From NCBI GenBank assembly GCA_902494295.1, contig CABUSL010000117.1:1-6117 (forward strand): 6,117 nucleotides of DNA. The letters are read 5' to 3'. Shown here in pieces: positions 1 to 5,461 of this stretch. The stretch's first letter is position 1. Each line of letters opens with the position of its first letter. The position numbers and the translations under genes were made by a program. Under the pieces are notes generated by a model. The model saw only the letters and a list, made by a program, of their open reading frames with translations. It did not search any database and was not told the DNA's origin. This DNA is from an uncultured Collinsella sp. (GTDB taxonomy: Bacteria; Actinomycetota; Coriobacteriia; Coriobacteriales; Coriobacteriaceae).

Positions 1-81
1 GAGCGGGCGAGCACGCCGGCAGGCGGGCGAAGCCGGTGCGGATCCGCGCAGCGGATGCGCGGAATCCTATACGCCGCACCA
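1..81 (+). repeat. GC-rich hairpin repeat ending in a tRNA-like 3' tail (copy 1, cut by window edge)
   Basis: This GC-rich segment is not coding. It holds a small hairpin (CGCC 14-17, loop GGCA, GGCG 22-25), the string GAAGCCGG (29-36), then a 10-bp stem with one mismatch (38-47 with 51-60) closed by a GCA loop. GGA and ATCC follow, and the segment ends ACGCCGCACCA (71-81), which looks like the 3' acceptor strand, discriminator A and CCA of a tRNA. The same order of parts with matching sequence words (GGGCGA, GCCGSCAGGC, GAAGCCGG, GCGCAGC, CGGA, ATCC) recurs at 2996-3057, where the tail is that of tRNA-Ser. No tRNA body precedes the tail inside the window. I infer a repeat attached to the 3' end of a tRNA gene lying to the left. 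The left boundary is not visible. Confidence 0.6.
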
Positions 82-90
82 TTTGAGATT

Positions 91-120
91 AAAGCTCCCG
101 GCAACGGGGGCTTTTCTTTT
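91..120 (+). terminator. Intrinsic terminator after repeat copy 1
   Basis: A perfect 10-bp stem (91-100 with 105-114, one G-U pair) is closed by a GCAA tetraloop and followed by TCTTTT. It would end plus-strand transcription coming from the tRNA-tail repeat on its left, and it separates that unit from the large gene starting at 255. Confidence 0.85.
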
Positions 121-243
121 ACGTAAACACTGCATGGATTCGAACCTCGGTCAAAGGGGGCTATTTCTCATCGACTCGTGTAAGATTTCGAGTATGCGCC
201 TCGGTGAGCCCGTGGCGCGCTCTTTCTTTAGACGACCGATCAG

Positions 244-249
244 GGTGAT
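244..249 (+). promoter_or_regulatory. Ribosome binding site for the GTG start at 255
   Basis: GGTGAT matches the 3' part of the extended Shine-Dalgarno sequence (AAGGAGGTGAT) and lies 5 bases before the GTG at 255. This supports GTG 255 over the later ATG at 315. No convincing -35/-10 pair was found between 121 and 243. Confidence 0.55.
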
Positions 250-254
250 ATTTC

Positions 255-2696
255 GTGGCAGAGCGTCCGACATACAAGCTCAGGTTTCTTGATCCCAAAA
301 AGCGCTTTCCGGCCATGCCCGAGCAGCCTGCGGGACGCTCGTATGGCGTGGTTTGGAAGCTCTTTGGCGAGGACCCGCATGAATCATGCTATGTCGTCGA
401 ATTCGTCGGCAAAAGCCATGTGTCGCTTTTGGGCTACGTGAGCGTTTCGGGTGAGGTCTATAAGGTGGACCGTCCCGTTAACGAAGTATCGCTGCCCGAC
501 GATCCCGACATGCAGCTGATTCTTGACGAGTCCGATTCCAACATCGGTGAGATTGCAGTCAGGGGTACCGATGGGACGATGCGCTCCCGGGCGCGAGTCA
601 TCGGCTCTCCCGAAGGCACCATGCGCGAACAATCCGATCGCGAGACGTGGAATTCGACGCGCAGCCTTCGCTACGGCGAGTTCATGGCCTCGATGTTCTT
701 GCGTTACGTGATATTCGCCGATTCTGAAAACGCTGTCTCAGACGCGGCAGGCGGCGACGGCCTCGACGAGGGTATGAAAAATGCCGTCGACAAAATCAAA
801 CTTGTAAAACTCCCCGAGCCGGTTGAGGTACTGCTGGGTTTTGATTCCACGCCGCTGCCCGATGCAATCGAAACGTTGCTCTACCGCATTGACCATACGG
901 ATAATCCAAGTGGCATTGAGCGCTATGCCGCCGCCCTTATGAGCGAAATTGACTTGCCCCGCCTGCGCACCATCGCCGCCAAGTCCGAGATGAGCCTGGC
1001 TCGCATCGATCGCTCAAAGCTGTTCTATCTCAATTTTGATCGTAGTCTGCTAGACCAGGACGAGATTGACACGCTGCTCGCCATCGAGTGCCGTCTCAAC
1101 CGCCTCTCCGGCATCCTTGAGCGCATCGGGGCTGGATTGGCCCCTGCGGCATCCTCGCCGAGCCTTGAGGGCTGCGCGCTCTTTGATTCGTGGCATATCG
1201 CCAAGACGACCAACGATGTTCCCCGACTGCTCGATACGGCCTCGAGCGATAATCCGTGGGGCAAACCGGGTACGGTGGCTTGCCAGCCGGGCGGTGAGTG
1301 GGATGTGCGTACTCGTTTTGCGCGAATCGTTGAGGCGCTCAACGTGGTCACACGGCTCGACTATACCTATCGAGTAAACGTTGCCGAGGGGATTATGCTC
1401 GTTCGGTTTGGGCAGTCTGTCGTTGATGCCATGCCGCAACGTGAATACGACGCTCAAGATGACGCCTGGCGCGAGCTGGACGAGGACACGCGCGCGGTCT
1501 GGGCCGCGGAACACGATGCGCGCGTGGCACTCACGCTTGCGGCAGCGTGTTTTGCCGCGGGCACCTGCATCACGCGCTGCTATGTGCAGATTGCTGCTCC
1601 CGACAGTGAGCAGGGCGAGCGCGTTGTCGCAACGTATTTCTTTGGGCGCGCGGCCTATCTGGCCGATTGCGTGCCTGTCGCCAAGGATCTTGAGAGCATG
1701 GACATGGACGATATGCCGTGCAAGCGTGTACTTGAGGCGTATGAGTCAACTGCTCCGGAGACGATTGAACCTGCGGAGGTTCATGCTCGTCCGCGTGATG
1801 ACCATCGCACGCTTCCGCCGGCGCTGCGCGATTTGCTGCTTGCCGATACGGCTGACGAGTTGGAGGTCATGGAAGAGGACGACGACCCATACGTGGCGCG
1901 TGTTGTTGAATTGCGCGAGCAGGCAAAAGTCGACCGTACAGGTGCTTTTGAAGGCTTTTCCCGTCTTGTTGAGGAGTTGGAGGCTAAGTGCGCCGTTGCC
2001 GAGCTTTTGGCGACAGGTCCGGTTCAAACGCAGTTTTGCGATAACCAGCTGGTGCGCATGGTGCTACCGGTGTTGGAAGAAGACCGCTCTGTGCGAATCC
2101 TTCGTGCGCCCGATGCGCTGTACTTTGCCCAGCACGAGATCTGCAGCTTTTACGTCGAGCAAGAGGACTTTGAACGAGCGCTGCCCGAGGTGCGCCATCT
2201 TTACGATCTGGCTCGCTCGTCTATGCAATCGCACTTTGCGCTCATCAACGTTCTTGCGCGTCTGGAGCGCTTTGACGAGATTATCGAGGTGGCGCGCCAC
2301 GGCCTACGTATTGCCAGCGATCGTTCTGCAATCGGCTACCTGTTCTATCGCTTGGCGTTTGCCTATTGGAATTGCGATCAGCTCGACCTGGCGCTGGCTT
2401 GTTACCGTCTGGTGCCGCGCGGCGAGGAGTCGGGCAGCAGCGCGCTGGAAGAAATGCAGGGCCTTATGAACGAGATGGGCGTCAGCGAGCCTCCGACGTT
2501 CGAGGAAGCGGTCGAGACCATTCGCAAGGCTGGACTCGAGCTGCCGCCAGTGTCCGCCGTGACGAATCAGCTGGCAGATGCCGCTGTTCAACTGGTCGAC
2601 AACGGCTTCTTTTTCCTGGCACGCGGTTGCATCTTCCAAATGTGGCGCACCATGGGCAACGACGAGCTCGGCTCCCTCAACCGCTCGCTGGGGTAG
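255..2696 (+). CDS. Large TPR-repeat protein of unknown function
   Basis: This is an 813-residue protein that I cannot assign to a named family. It has no signal peptide and no clear membrane segment, so it is probably cytoplasmic. The C-terminal quarter shows three consecutive helix-turn-helix units resembling tetratricopeptide repeats: about residues 622-653 (FAQHEICSFYVEQEDFERAL), 656-688 (LINVLARLERFDEIIEVA) and 691-723 (YRLAFAYWNCDQLDLALACY). They have the small and aromatic residue pattern of TPR helices, which usually bind partner proteins. A very acidic stretch (EVMEEDDDPY, about 534-545) separates the TPR part from a long N-terminal region of unknown fold. The GTG start is chosen for the GGTGAT site 5 bases upstream and because it opens the long frame. 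The gene stands alone, between a terminator on the left and tRNA-Ser on the right, with no intrinsic terminator of its own. The reading frame is solid; function is unknown, perhaps a scaffold or adaptor. Confidence 0.9.
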   Translation: MAERPTYKLRFLDPKKRFPAMPEQPAGRSYGVVWKLFGEDPHESCYVVEFVGKSHVSLLGYVSVSGEVYKVDRPVNEVSLPDDPDMQLILDESDSNIGEIAVRGTDGTMRSRARVIGSPEGTMREQSDRETWNSTRSLRYGEFMASMFLRYVIFADSENAVSDAAGGDGLDEGMKNAVDKIKLVKLPEPVEVLLGFDSTPLPDAIETLLYRIDHTDNPSGIERYAAALMSEIDLPRLRTIAAKSEMSLARIDRSKLFYLNFDRSLLDQDEIDTLLAIECRLNRLSGILERIGAGLAPAASSPSLEGCALFDSWHIAKTTNDVPRLLDTASSDNPWGKPGTVACQPGGEWDVRTRFARIVEALNVVTRLDYTYRVNVAEGIMLVRFGQSVVDAMPQREYDAQDDAWRELDEDTRAVWAAEHDARVALTLAAACFAAGTCITRCYVQIAAPDSEQGERVVATYFFGRAAYLADCVPVAKDLESMDMDDMPCKRVLEAYESTAPETIEPAEVHARPRDDHRTLPPALRDLLLADTADELEVMEEDDDPYVARVVELREQAKVDRTGAFEGFSRLVEELEAKCAVAELLATGPVQTQFCDNQLVRMVLPVLEEDRSVRILRAPDALYFAQHEICSFYVEQEDFERALPEVRHLYDLARSSMQSHFALINVLARLERFDEIIEVARHGLRIASDRSAIGYLFYRLAFAYWNCDQLDLALACYRLVPRGEESGSSALEEMQGLMNEMGVSEPPTFEEAVETIRKAGLELPPVSAVTNQLADAAVQLVDNGFFFLARGCIFQMWRTMGNDELGSLNRSLG

Positions 2697-2708
2697 GCGA
2701 AGCCTCCA

Positions 2709-2747
2709 AGGAGGAAAGGATGCTAGGCAATTAGAAAATTTCCTCTT
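2709..2747 (+). other. Strong Shine-Dalgarno with a 4-codon mini-ORF inside an inverted repeat
   Basis: AAGGAGG (2708-2714) sits 5 bases before an ATG (2720) that opens a frame of only four codons (M-L-G-N, stop at 2732-2734). The bases GAGGAAA (2711-2717) pair with TTTCCTC (2739-2745), extendable by one G-U and one A-U pair, so the ribosome site could be folded away. No long gene follows; the next feature is the tRNA promoter, whose -35 overlaps the right arm. It may be a relic of a lost gene start. No function is claimed. Confidence 0.3.
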
Positions 2748-2774
2748 GCCCATCCTTGGCTGTTTGGTTACTAT
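2746..2774 (+). promoter_or_regulatory. Promoter of tRNA-Ser
   Basis: TTGCCC (2746-2751) and TACTAT (2769-2774) are separated by exactly 17 bases and fit a housekeeping sigma factor -35/-10 pair. Initiation would fall near 2781, giving a leader of about 8 bases before the mature tRNA 5' end at 2789. Confidence 0.65.
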
Positions 2775-2788
2775 AGAACGGCTGTTAC

Positions 2789-2879
2789 GGAGAGCTGACC
2801 GAGAGGCCGAAGGTGCTCGCCTGCTAAGCGAGTATGCCCCAAAAGGGCATCTGGGGTTCGAATCCCCAGCTCTCCGCCA
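2789..2879 (+). tRNA. tRNA-Ser (anticodon GCU)
   Basis: This is a 91-base class II tRNA with the CCA end encoded. The acceptor stem GGAGAGC (2789-2795) pairs with GCTCTCC (2869-2875), followed by discriminator G and CCA (2877-2879). The anticodon stem CTCGC/GCGAG encloses the loop CTGCTAA, whose anticodon GCT reads serine AGC/AGU codons. A long variable arm (ATGCCC-CAAAA-GGGCAT) is typical of tRNA-Ser. The T arm is TGGGG-TTCGAAT-CCCCA. It has its own promoter and terminator. Its last 18 bases and the two following (2862-2881) are copied exactly at 3052-3071, and its T arm is copied in inverted orientation at 2934-2951 and 3126-3142. Confidence 0.97.
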
Positions 2880-2893
2880 GTAAGACTTTAAAG

Positions 2894-2919
2894 AAGGGTT
2901 CCGAAAGGGGCCCTTTTTT
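2894..2919 (+). terminator. Intrinsic terminator of tRNA-Ser
   Basis: A 9-bp stem (2894-2902 with 2907-2915, two G-U pairs) is closed by a GAAA tetraloop and runs into six T (2914-2919). The flanking sequence TTAAAGAAGGG is nearly repeated at the second terminator (3084-3109), which shows that the terminator was duplicated together with the tRNA tail. Confidence 0.9.
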
Positions 2920-2933
2920 AGTTGAACCACGTT

Positions 2934-3071
2934 AGCTGGGGATTCGAACCCGAGAGGGCACGGGCGTTAAGCAAACGCGAAAGCGTTTGTAGCCCGTGGG
3001 CGAAAAGCCGCCAGGCTTTGAAGCCGGAGGGCATGCGCAGCATGCCCGGACATCCCCAGCTCTCCGCCAGT
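2934..3071 (+). repeat. tRNA-Ser-derived hairpin repeat (copy 2) with T-arm inverted ends and duplicated tRNA 3' tail
   Basis: The left end (2934-2951) is an 18-base exact reverse complement of tRNA-Ser 2854-2871 (T arm and start of the acceptor 3' strand). The right end (3052-3071) is an exact direct copy of tRNA-Ser 2862-2881, ending in CCA plus GT. AGCTGGGGAT at the left and ATCCCCAGCT at the right (3052-3061) are therefore 10-bp terminal inverted repeats. Between them lie three hairpins. Hairpin one pairs 2959-2965 with 2992-2998, then 2971-2978 with 2983-2990, around a GAAA loop. Hairpin two pairs 3004-3009 with 3014-3019 around GCCA. Hairpin three pairs 3029-3036 with 3040-3047 around GCA. 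Hairpins two and three match the repeat at 1-81. No protein is encoded. It looks like a non-coding palindromic element of about 128 bases targeted to a tRNA end; its mobility is inference. Confidence 0.75.
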
Positions 3072-3083
3072 TTAACCTTAAAG

Positions 3084-3109
3084 AAGGGTCCCATCGGGGG
3101 CCCTTTTTT
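3084..3109 (+). terminator. Second, duplicated intrinsic terminator
   Basis: A 9-bp stem (3084-3092 with 3097-3105, one G-U pair) with loop ATCG runs into six T. It is a diverged copy of the tRNA-Ser terminator 190 bases upstream: the stem is kept while loop and stem bases differ (TTCC has become TCCC, GAAA has become ATCG), so pairing seems to have been preserved. It also guards against plus-strand readthrough into the convergent carboxypeptidase gene. Confidence 0.85.
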
Positions 3110-3125
3110 ATTATCGAGAAAGGGC

Positions 3126-3142
3126 GCTGGGGATTCGAACCC
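3126..3142 (+). repeat. Third-unit relic: inverted tRNA-Ser T arm
   Basis: These 17 bases are the exact reverse complement of tRNA-Ser 2854-2870. They sit 17 bases after the second terminator's T tract, as the copy at 2934 sits 15 bases after the first. No hairpins or tRNA tail follow; the minus-strand terminator of the carboxypeptidase gene begins 3 bases on. It is probably the truncated start of another repeat unit. Confidence 0.6.
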
Positions 3143-3144
3143 TC

Positions 3145-3173
3145 AAAAAATGAGGCGCCCCGTTGGACGCCTC
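3145..3173 (-). terminator. Intrinsic terminator of the carboxypeptidase gene
   Basis: Read on the minus strand, GAGGCGTCC pairs with GGGCGCCTC (9 bp, one G-U) around the loop AACG, followed by A and six T (3150-3145). It lies 28 bases past the stop codon of the minus-strand gene ending at 3202. Confidence 0.85.
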
Positions 3174-3201
3174 CTTTCAGCGAGTGTATTGTTCTTCGAT
3201 C

Positions 3202-4542
3202 TTACATCTCGGGCGCCTTGGCGACGGTCTCGCTTTCTGCCGTGAGTGGGCGGTTGTCGATGCGGCGGCCCAGGCGGTCGAGCTTCACAAGGAGCCACTC
3301 AATGGGATTCGGCCCTGCCCCTTCCTCGTCGGCAACCAGGTCCATAACGGCGATTTTGGTGCCGTCCTGCTTGAGCGTAACGCTGCCCACCTTGTCGCCC
3401 ACATGCACCGTGCCCGAAAGATCGTCGTGGCTAACCTTTTCGGTCACCTCGCCGGCAAGGGAAAACACGGTCGCTTGCGCCGTAGGATCGGCGAGTGTGG
3501 CGTCGATCGTCTTATCCGTCCAGTCGGTTTGGCCAATGCGCGCCATAAGCGGGTTGCCGTTGGCGGTCTTTTCCTGCGTGTTGGCGATCGCGACCGTCAC
3601 CTTGTGACCGTAGTACCAATTGGCAAGGGTTGCGGTATCGGTAAAGCGCTGGTCGGTGGTGGTGGAGTTCAAAACGACGGTGTAGATCTCGTCGCCATCG
3701 CGGTTGTAGGCACTCGTAAAGCAATAGCCCGCGTCGTCGGTGGTGCCGGTCTTGCCGCCGATGTTGCCATCTTGGCCCAGCAAATAGTTATGCGTGTCCA
3801 TGGAATGCGAATGGTCGGTGCCGTCGGCGCCCGTGACCTCGATCCAGGAATCCTCGCTCGCTACGACCTCGCGGATCGTGTCGTTTTTCATGGCCTCCTG
3901 CATCATCAGCGCCACGTCATGTGCGGTTGAGTGCATATCGCCAGCCCACTCATCAAAGTCCAGACCATGCGGGTTTTCAAAAAGCGTACCGGTACAGCCG
4001 AGCTTCTTAGCGCGCTCGTTCATGGCCTTCACAAATGTGGCCTCGGCGTCTTTGGTCTTAGGGTCGATCTTCTTGCCCACATATTCGGCGAGCACGATGG
4101 CGGCGTCGTTGCCCGAGGGAATCATCAGGCCGCGCAGTGCCTGCTCAACGGTAAGCTCGTCGCCTTCGAGCAAGCCGGCGGTCGAATTACCCACGGTGGC
4201 TGCGGCGTTGCTCACCGTGACCTTCTCGTCCATTTTGCAATTCTCGACGGTTAGGATTGCGGTCATGACCTTGGTGATCGAGGCGATTTTGACCTGCTCA
4301 TCGGCGCCGCGCCCATAGTAGACGGTGCCGTCTTTGCCCATGACGAGGGCATTGGTCGCATCGATATCGGGCAGGTTTTCGGCCGTGATGCCGCGCGCAT
4401 CGGCGGTTTTGCCGCAAACATTGTCGGTCGTAAGCACTTGGGCGCCGGCGACGGTGGGCACGCCAGCGGCAAGGGCGATAGCGCAGACAAAGCCGGCGGC
4501 AAGCTGGGCTGAGCGCTTTGCAAAAGAGGTGAGGGACTTCAC
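3202..4542 (-). CDS. dacA: Secreted D-alanyl-D-alanine carboxypeptidase, PBP5/DacA type
   Basis: This low-molecular-weight penicillin-binding protein would remove the terminal D-Ala from peptidoglycan pentapeptides outside the membrane. All three serine-peptidase motifs are present (numbering from the GTG at 4542): SITK at 88-91 with nucleophile S88, SGN at 143-145, and KTG at 264-266. A signal peptide is clear: basic start (KSLTSFAKR), hydrophobic core 14-28, likely cleavage after AGA at 34. The C-terminal part (about 310-410) fits the beta-rich PBP5 tail domain, and IEWLLVKLDRLGRRI near the end could be the amphipathic membrane anchor. The length of 446 residues is slightly above the usual 400. 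In-frame alternatives are ATG at 4611 and TTG at 4653. GTG 4542 is preferred because it puts the signal peptide at the N-terminus and because a TATACT box lies within the longer versions, but its ribosome site is weak. It is divergent from a VanR-like regulator. It is not VanY, which is a zinc enzyme of another family. Confidence 0.93.
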   Translation of the reverse strand: MKSLTSFAKRSAQLAAGFVCAIALAAGVPTVAGAQVLTTDNVCGKTADARGITAENLPDIDATNALVMGKDGTVYYGRGADEQVKIASITKVMTAILTVENCKMDEKVTVSNAAATVGNSTAGLLEGDELTVEQALRGLMIPSGNDAAIVLAEYVGKKIDPKTKDAEATFVKAMNERAKKLGCTGTLFENPHGLDFDEWAGDMHSTAHDVALMMQEAMKNDTIREVVASEDSWIEVTGADGTDHSHSMDTHNYLLGQDGNIGGKTGTTDDAGYCFTSAYNRDGDEIYTVVLNSTTTDQRFTDTATLANWYYGHKVTVAIANTQEKTANGNPLMARIGQTDWTDKTIDATLADPTAQATVFSLAGEVTEKVSHDDLSGTVHVGDKVGSVTLKQDGTKIAVMDLVADEEGAGPNPIEWLLVKLDRLGRRIDNRPLTAESETVAKAPEM

Positions 4543-4581
4543 GGATTTCGCTTTCGACGGGATGGTCTCTTCTGGAACAAG

Positions 4582-4587
4582 AGTATA
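4582..4587 (-). promoter_or_regulatory. Candidate -10 box for the carboxypeptidase gene
   Basis: TATACT on the minus strand is close to the consensus -10 and would place initiation near 4575, about 33 bases before the GTG at 4542. No good -35 lies 16-18 bases upstream (TGATCG at 17), so the promoter may need an activator. If real, it rules out the longer start codons at 4611 and 4653 for transcripts from this site. Confidence 0.4.
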
Positions 4588-4658
4588 TCGTTTGCCGGCG
4601 TCGGCGATCATCGCGTGCGTGCGTGGCCCACATCCGCGCCCAAACGGGCACAAGGGTG

Positions 4659-4674
4659 CTTAAGGCCGACTTAA
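4659..4674. promoter_or_regulatory. Candidate operator: CTTAA direct repeat with 11-bp period
   Basis: CTTAA at 4659-4663 and again at 4670-4674 (TTAAG-N6-TTAAG on the minus strand) form a direct repeat with one-helical-turn spacing, the arrangement bound by OmpR/PhoB-type regulators. It lies in the divergent region, upstream of both the carboxypeptidase and the regulator gene. That the neighbouring regulator binds here is inference. Confidence 0.35.
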
Positions 4675-4713
4675 TCACCCACGCTTGTTGTGTGTGACGG
4701 GCGCCCCCTCGGG

Positions 4714-4719
4714 CATAAT
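4714..4719 (+). promoter_or_regulatory. Candidate -10 box of the regulator-kinase operon
   Basis: CATAAT lies 21 bases before the ATG at 4740. The start site would be near 4726, leaving a short leader that just holds the ribosome site. The -35 region is poor (GTGTGA at 16 bases), which would suit an activated or autoregulated promoter. Confidence 0.4.
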
Positions 4720-4726
4720 GGAGCGC

Positions 4727-4734
4727 GAGAGGAG
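4727..4734 (+). promoter_or_regulatory. Ribosome binding site of the response regulator
   Basis: GAGAGGAG lies 5 bases before the ATG at 4740 and fixes this start codon. Confidence 0.75.
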
Positions 4735-4739
4735 CACGC

Positions 4740-5435
4740 ATGAACGAGCGCATTTTGGTAGTTGATGACGAAAAGGCCATCGCCGACTTGGTTGGTATCT
4801 ACCTTACAAAAGAGGGCTTTGATGTCCAGATTGCCTATAGCGGGGCCGATGCTGCCAAGGCGATTTTGGAGCAGGAGTTTGATTTGGCGCTGCTGGATGT
4901 CATGCTGCCCGATATCGATGGGTTTGAGCTGCTGCGTACAATCCGTTCCAGCCATACCTATCCCGTGATCATGCTGACGGCGCGCGATGCCCAGCAAGAC
5001 AAGATCGAGGGCCTTTCGCTTGGCGCGGACGATTACGTGGTTAAGCCGTTCCGTCCGCTGGAGCTCATCGCGCGCGTGCACGCTCAGCTTCGCCGCTACA
5101 CCAGCTACGGTAGCCGTGCACAGGCGGCCGAGTCGCCGACCATTCAGCTCGACGGCCTGGAGATCAACCGCGATGCTCGTTCCGTAACGGTGGACGGTTC
5201 ACCGGTACGCCTCACACCCACCGAGTATTCAATCTTGCTGTATCTGGTCGAGCACCGCGGCAGCGTGGTGGCCGTGGAGGACCTGTTCCGCGCGGTATGG
5301 AACGAGGACTTTATGCCCGGCTCCAACAATACGGTGATGGTGCACATTCGCCATTTGCGCGAAAAGATCGGCGACGACGCACAAAAGCCGCGCTTTATCA
5401 AAAACGTCTGGGGCGTCGGCTACATCATCGAATAA
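4740..5435 (+). CDS. VanR-like response regulator (OmpR/PhoB family)
   Basis: This is a 231-residue cytoplasmic transcription factor. The receiver domain (about 3-118) has the acidic pocket D9-D10, phosphorylation site D53 (LLDVMLPDIDG), switch residue T80 and K102 in VVKPFRP. The winged-helix DNA-binding domain (about 133-231) ends with the recognition region SNNTVMVHIRHLREKIG and NVWGVGYIIE. The stretches HTYPVIMLT, KPFRPLELIARVHAQLRRY and VHIRHLREK closely resemble VanR of enterococcal glycopeptide resistance from memory, so it is a VanR-type regulator by family. No vanHAX genes are visible, so resistance should not be assumed. The partner kinase begins 26 bases downstream in the same operon. 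Divergence from a D-Ala-D-Ala carboxypeptidase suggests a cell-wall role. Its targets are unknown. Confidence 0.95.
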   Translation: MNERILVVDDEKAIADLVGIYLTKEGFDVQIAYSGADAAKAILEQEFDLALLDVMLPDIDGFELLRTIRSSHTYPVIMLTARDAQQDKIEGLSLGADDYVVKPFRPLELIARVHAQLRRYTSYGSRAQAAESPTIQLDGLEINRDARSVTVDGSPVRLTPTEYSILLYLVEHRGSVVAVEDLFRAVWNEDFMPGSNNTVMVHIRHLREKIGDDAQKPRFIKNVWGVGYIIE

Positions 5436-5461
5436 CGCTTTTCGCTTGTGAGGATCTTGAT

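Noticed and set aside
83..292. 69-residue plus-strand frame
   Set aside because: It spans the terminator at 91-120, lacks a ribosome site, and its end overlaps the better-supported GTG start at 255.
1381..2469. 362-residue frame inside the TPR gene
   Set aside because: It is arginine- and serine-rich out-of-frame translation of GC-rich coding DNA; the main frame has clear TPR helices and a complete gene structure.
2304..2930. Minus-strand open frame across the TPR gene end and tRNA-Ser, with residues RAGDSNPR
   Set aside because: The AGDSNPR motif comes from reading a tRNA T arm antisense, a known source of false proteins. The frame also overlaps the coding TPR gene and has no ribosome site.
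2862..3071. CRISPR array
   Set aside because: Only two direct repeats, explained by the tRNA tail and terminator; no regular spacers and no cas genes.
3126..3142. Possible minus-strand tRNA at the inverted T arms
   Set aside because: Only the T arm is present; there is no acceptor pairing, anticodon arm or D arm on that strand at 2934 or 3126.
2922..3607. Plus-strand frames across the repeats and into the carboxypeptidase gene
   Set aside because: They pass through tRNA-derived hairpins and two terminators, again contain GDSNP/GFEP from the T-arm copies, and run antisense to a well-supported gene.
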